Of a DNA stretch of 6,682 nucleotides, positions 5,074 to 6,682 are shown piece by piece (the stretch's first letter is position 1; each line of letters begins with the position of its first letter). Source of the stretch: Candidatus Izemoplasmatales bacterium. GTDB taxonomy: Bacteria; Bacillota_I; Bacilli_A; Izemoplasmatales; Hujiaoplasmataceae. The position numbers and the translations under genes are program-made. The stretch covers positions 1 to 6,682 of the forward strand of contig JAQUZK010000075.1 in assembly GCA_028691335.1 (NCBI GenBank). Direction: 5' to 3'. A model generated the notes under the pieces. That model searched no databases. It worked only from the letters and a program-made list of their open reading frames with translations, and was not told the origin of the DNA.

Positions 5074-5101
5074 AAACATATATTTGTTAAGGAGCGAGAT
5101 T

Positions 5102-6682
5102 ATGGGCATAAAAGATAATAATTACAATGCAAATTCCCTCCAAATTTTAGAAGGCCTAGAAGCTGTTAGAAAAAGACCAGGTATGTATGTTGGTTCTACA
5201 GATACTAGAGGCCTTCATCATTTAGTTTGGGAAATTATTGATAATTCAATAGATGAAGTTTTAGCTGGTTTTGGAACTATTATAAAGTTAGAAGTAAAGG
5301 AAGATAATTCTATTATAGTTACTGATGATGGGAGAGGTATGCCGGTTGATATGCATTCTTCTGGAATCAGTGGAGTAGAATTGATATTCACCAAACTTCA
5401 CGCTGGAGGTAAGTTCTCTTCAGATGGAGCTTATAAGGTTGCCGGTGGACTTCACGGTGTTGGAGCTTCAGTGGTTAACGCCTTAAGTGAATTTTTACAA
5501 GTAACGATTCATCGCGATGGAAAAATGTATATGATGAGATTTGAAGATGGCGGTAAGAAAGTTAAAGATCTTGAGGTTGTAGGCGAAACTAGAAAAACAG
5601 GAACTGAAGTTTGGTTTAAACCAGATCAAAAGATTTTTTCAACGACATTATTTAATTATCAAACTTTAGAAGAACGAGTTAGAGAAAGCGCATTTTTAAT
5701 AAAAGGATTAAAGATGCAACTAATAGATTATCGTTCAAAACAAAAACAAACTTTTATGTTTGAAAAAGGCGTTAAAGAATATGTACATTATATTAATAAA
5801 TCAAAAGGCGAGTTACACGATCCAGTGTATTTTTTTGGTATACAATCAGGAATAGAAGTTGAGGTAGCTTTTGGATATACAAAAGCTTTTAATGAAAATA
5901 TTATTTCCTTTGTCAACAATGTAAGAACAAAAGATGGGGGAACTCATGAAACTGGGTTTAAATCCGCTTTCACTAAAATATTTAATGATTACGGACGTAG
6001 GATGAATCATATCAAAGAAAGAGATGCTTCTTTAGAAGGAACACATGTTAGAGAAGGTTTAACAGCTATTATCTCGATTCGTGTTCCCGAGAATTTACTT
6101 CAGTTTGAAGGGCAAACAAAAAGTAAATTAGGATCTCCCGAAGCTAGACCAGCAGTTGAAGTTGTGGTATCTGATAAACTAAATGTTTATTTAACTGAAA
6201 ACCCTAAAACAGCGGGTAGTCTAATTGAAAAAGCAGTAAATGCTAGAAATGCTTGGGAAGCAGCTAGAAAAGCGAGAGATGATGCAAGACTCGTAAAAAA
6301 ATATAAAAAGAAAGAGACTATTCTATCTGGAAAACTAGCTCCTGCTAGTTCTAGAAATAGTGAAATAAAAGAGCTTTTCTTAGTGGAAGGTGACTCAGCT
6401 GGTGGTTCAGCTAAACAAGGTAGAGACAGGACTTTTCAAGCAATCCTTCCTTTACGTGGAAAAGTTATTAATGCTGAAAAACAAAGGATGGAAGAAGTAT
6501 TTAAAAACGAAGAAATATCTACAATTATATCTACAATTGGCGCTGGAATTGGCAGTGAATTTGATGTCAGTAAATCAAATTATAATAAAGTTATAATCAT
6601 GACCGATGCTGATACCGATGGTGCGCATATACAAGTATTATTAATCACATTTTTCTTTAGGTACATGCCAGAACTAATTGAG
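5102..6682 (+). CDS. parE: DNA topoisomerase IV subunit B (ParE), 3' end outside window
   Basis: ATPase subunit of the type IIA topoisomerase that unlinks daughter chromosomes. The frame is open for 527 codons to the window edge; full ParE has about 640-655, so roughly 120 C-terminal residues are missing. GHKL ATPase domain: Glu44 and Asn48 in EIIDNSIDE, TDDGRGMP (74-81), HAGGKF (100-105), GGLHGVGASVVNALS (115-129). Transducer domain: NNVRTKDGGTHE (272-283) and the QTK loop with Lys340. TOPRIM domain: Glu429 in LVEGDSAGG, RDRTFQAILPLRGKV, and the metal-binding TDADTDG (501-507). ParE is chosen over GyrB by FNYQTLEERVRESAFL, KKKETILSGKLAPAS and EFDVSKSNYNKVIIMTDADT, which match the Bacilli ParE pattern, and by the location beside plsY, where parE-parC is common. 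The ATG is 7 bases after AAGGAG (5089-5094). parC is expected next, beyond the window. Confidence 0.95.
   Translation, partial: MGIKDNNYNANSLQILEGLEAVRKRPGMYVGSTDTRGLHHLVWEIIDNSIDEVLAGFGTIIKLEVKEDNSIIVTDDGRGMPVDMHSSGISGVELIFTKLHAGGKFSSDGAYKVAGGLHGVGASVVNALSEFLQVTIHRDGKMYMMRFEDGGKKVKDLEVVGETRKTGTEVWFKPDQKIFSTTLFNYQTLEERVRESAFLIKGLKMQLIDYRSKQKQTFMFEKGVKEYVHYINKSKGELHDPVYFFGIQSGIEVEVAFGYTKAFNENIISFVNNVRTKDGGTHETGFKSAFTKIFNDYGRRMNHIKERDASLEGTHVREGLTAIISIRVPENLLQFEGQTKSKLGSPEARPAVEVVVSDKLNVYLTENPKTAGSLIEKAVNARNAWEAARKARDDARLVKKYKKKETILSGKLAPASSRNSEIKELFLVEGDSAGGSAKQGRDRTFQAILPLRGKVINAEKQRMEEVFKNEEISTIISTIGAGIGSEFDVSKSNYNKVIIMTDADTDGAHIQVLLITFFFRYMPELIE

Noticed and set aside
6111..6127. TTTGA-AGG-GCAAA, a near match to the FabT-like site, inside parE
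   Set aside because: One arm is imperfect and it lies deep in the conserved QTK-loop coding region (FEGQTK), so protein constraint explains it.
6333..6350. Hairpin AACTAGC-TCCT-GCTAGTT inside parE
   Set aside because: It encodes part of the conserved GKLAPAS segment, has no T tract, and is short enough to arise from codon choice; no function is supported.
6390..6596. Open frame of 68 codons in another frame of parE
   Set aside because: It overlaps the conserved TOPRIM region of ParE in a shifted frame; the ParE frame is clearly the coding one.
1..6682. CRISPR arrays, transposons, tRNA/rRNA genes, riboswitches, toxin-antitoxin or defence genes
   Set aside because: None seen on reading both strands; intergenic gaps are all under about 160 bases and are filled by promoters and terminators.

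Overview
This is an ordinary-looking chromosomal segment from a low-GC (about one third G+C by eye) member of the Bacillota, most likely of class Bacilli. The rpoD-trmK-nif3 order, the UPF0154 (YneF) protein and the plsY/parE divergent pair are typical of that class. Tryptophan is encoded by TGG and no reading frame needs UGA as tryptophan, so the code is the standard one. Mycoplasmas using genetic code 4 are excluded, but Acholeplasma/Izemoplasma-type or Erysipelotrichia-type lineages remain possible. That placement is an inference, because the window holds no rRNA or tRNA gene.

Layout. Positions 1-2328 (+) hold the end of an operon: the 3' part of rpoD (primary sigma factor), trmK (tRNA m1A22 methyltransferase) and a short Nif3-like protein. 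The three are joined by 4-bp ATGA stop/start overlaps and end at a strong terminator. Positions 2353-3750 (+) hold a two-gene unit with its own promoter: a DegV/FakB-type fatty-acid-binding protein and a MarR regulator resembling streptococcal FabT. The regulator probably starts at a TTG inside the end of the degV gene. Two tandem operator-like palindromes overlap the start of transcription. A 14-bp perfect bidirectional terminator separates this unit from a convergent 56-residue 2[4Fe-4S] ferredoxin gene (3772-3942, -).

Positions 4046-4358 (+) hold the yneF-type small membrane protein with promoter and terminator. Positions 4366-4995 (-) hold plsY, the acyl-phosphate:glycerol-3-phosphate acyltransferase. 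Positions 5102-6682 (+) hold parE, the ATPase subunit of topoisomerase IV, cut by the window end. plsY and parE are driven by facing, near mirror-image extended -10 promoters.

How the parts may fit: DegV/FakB proteins deliver exogenous fatty acids for phosphorylation to acyl-phosphate, PlsY consumes acyl-phosphate to start phospholipid synthesis, and FabT-type regulators sense acyl-ACP. So the middle of the window may hold a self-controlled fatty-acid uptake and sensing unit near a phospholipid gene. No FakA kinase gene, mobile element, CRISPR array, RNA gene or obvious novel multi-gene system is visible. The most informative signals are the tandem FabT-box-like sites before the degV-marR pair, the altered N-terminal motif of the DegV protein, the double CPVDC ferredoxin and the mirrored plsY/parE promoters.
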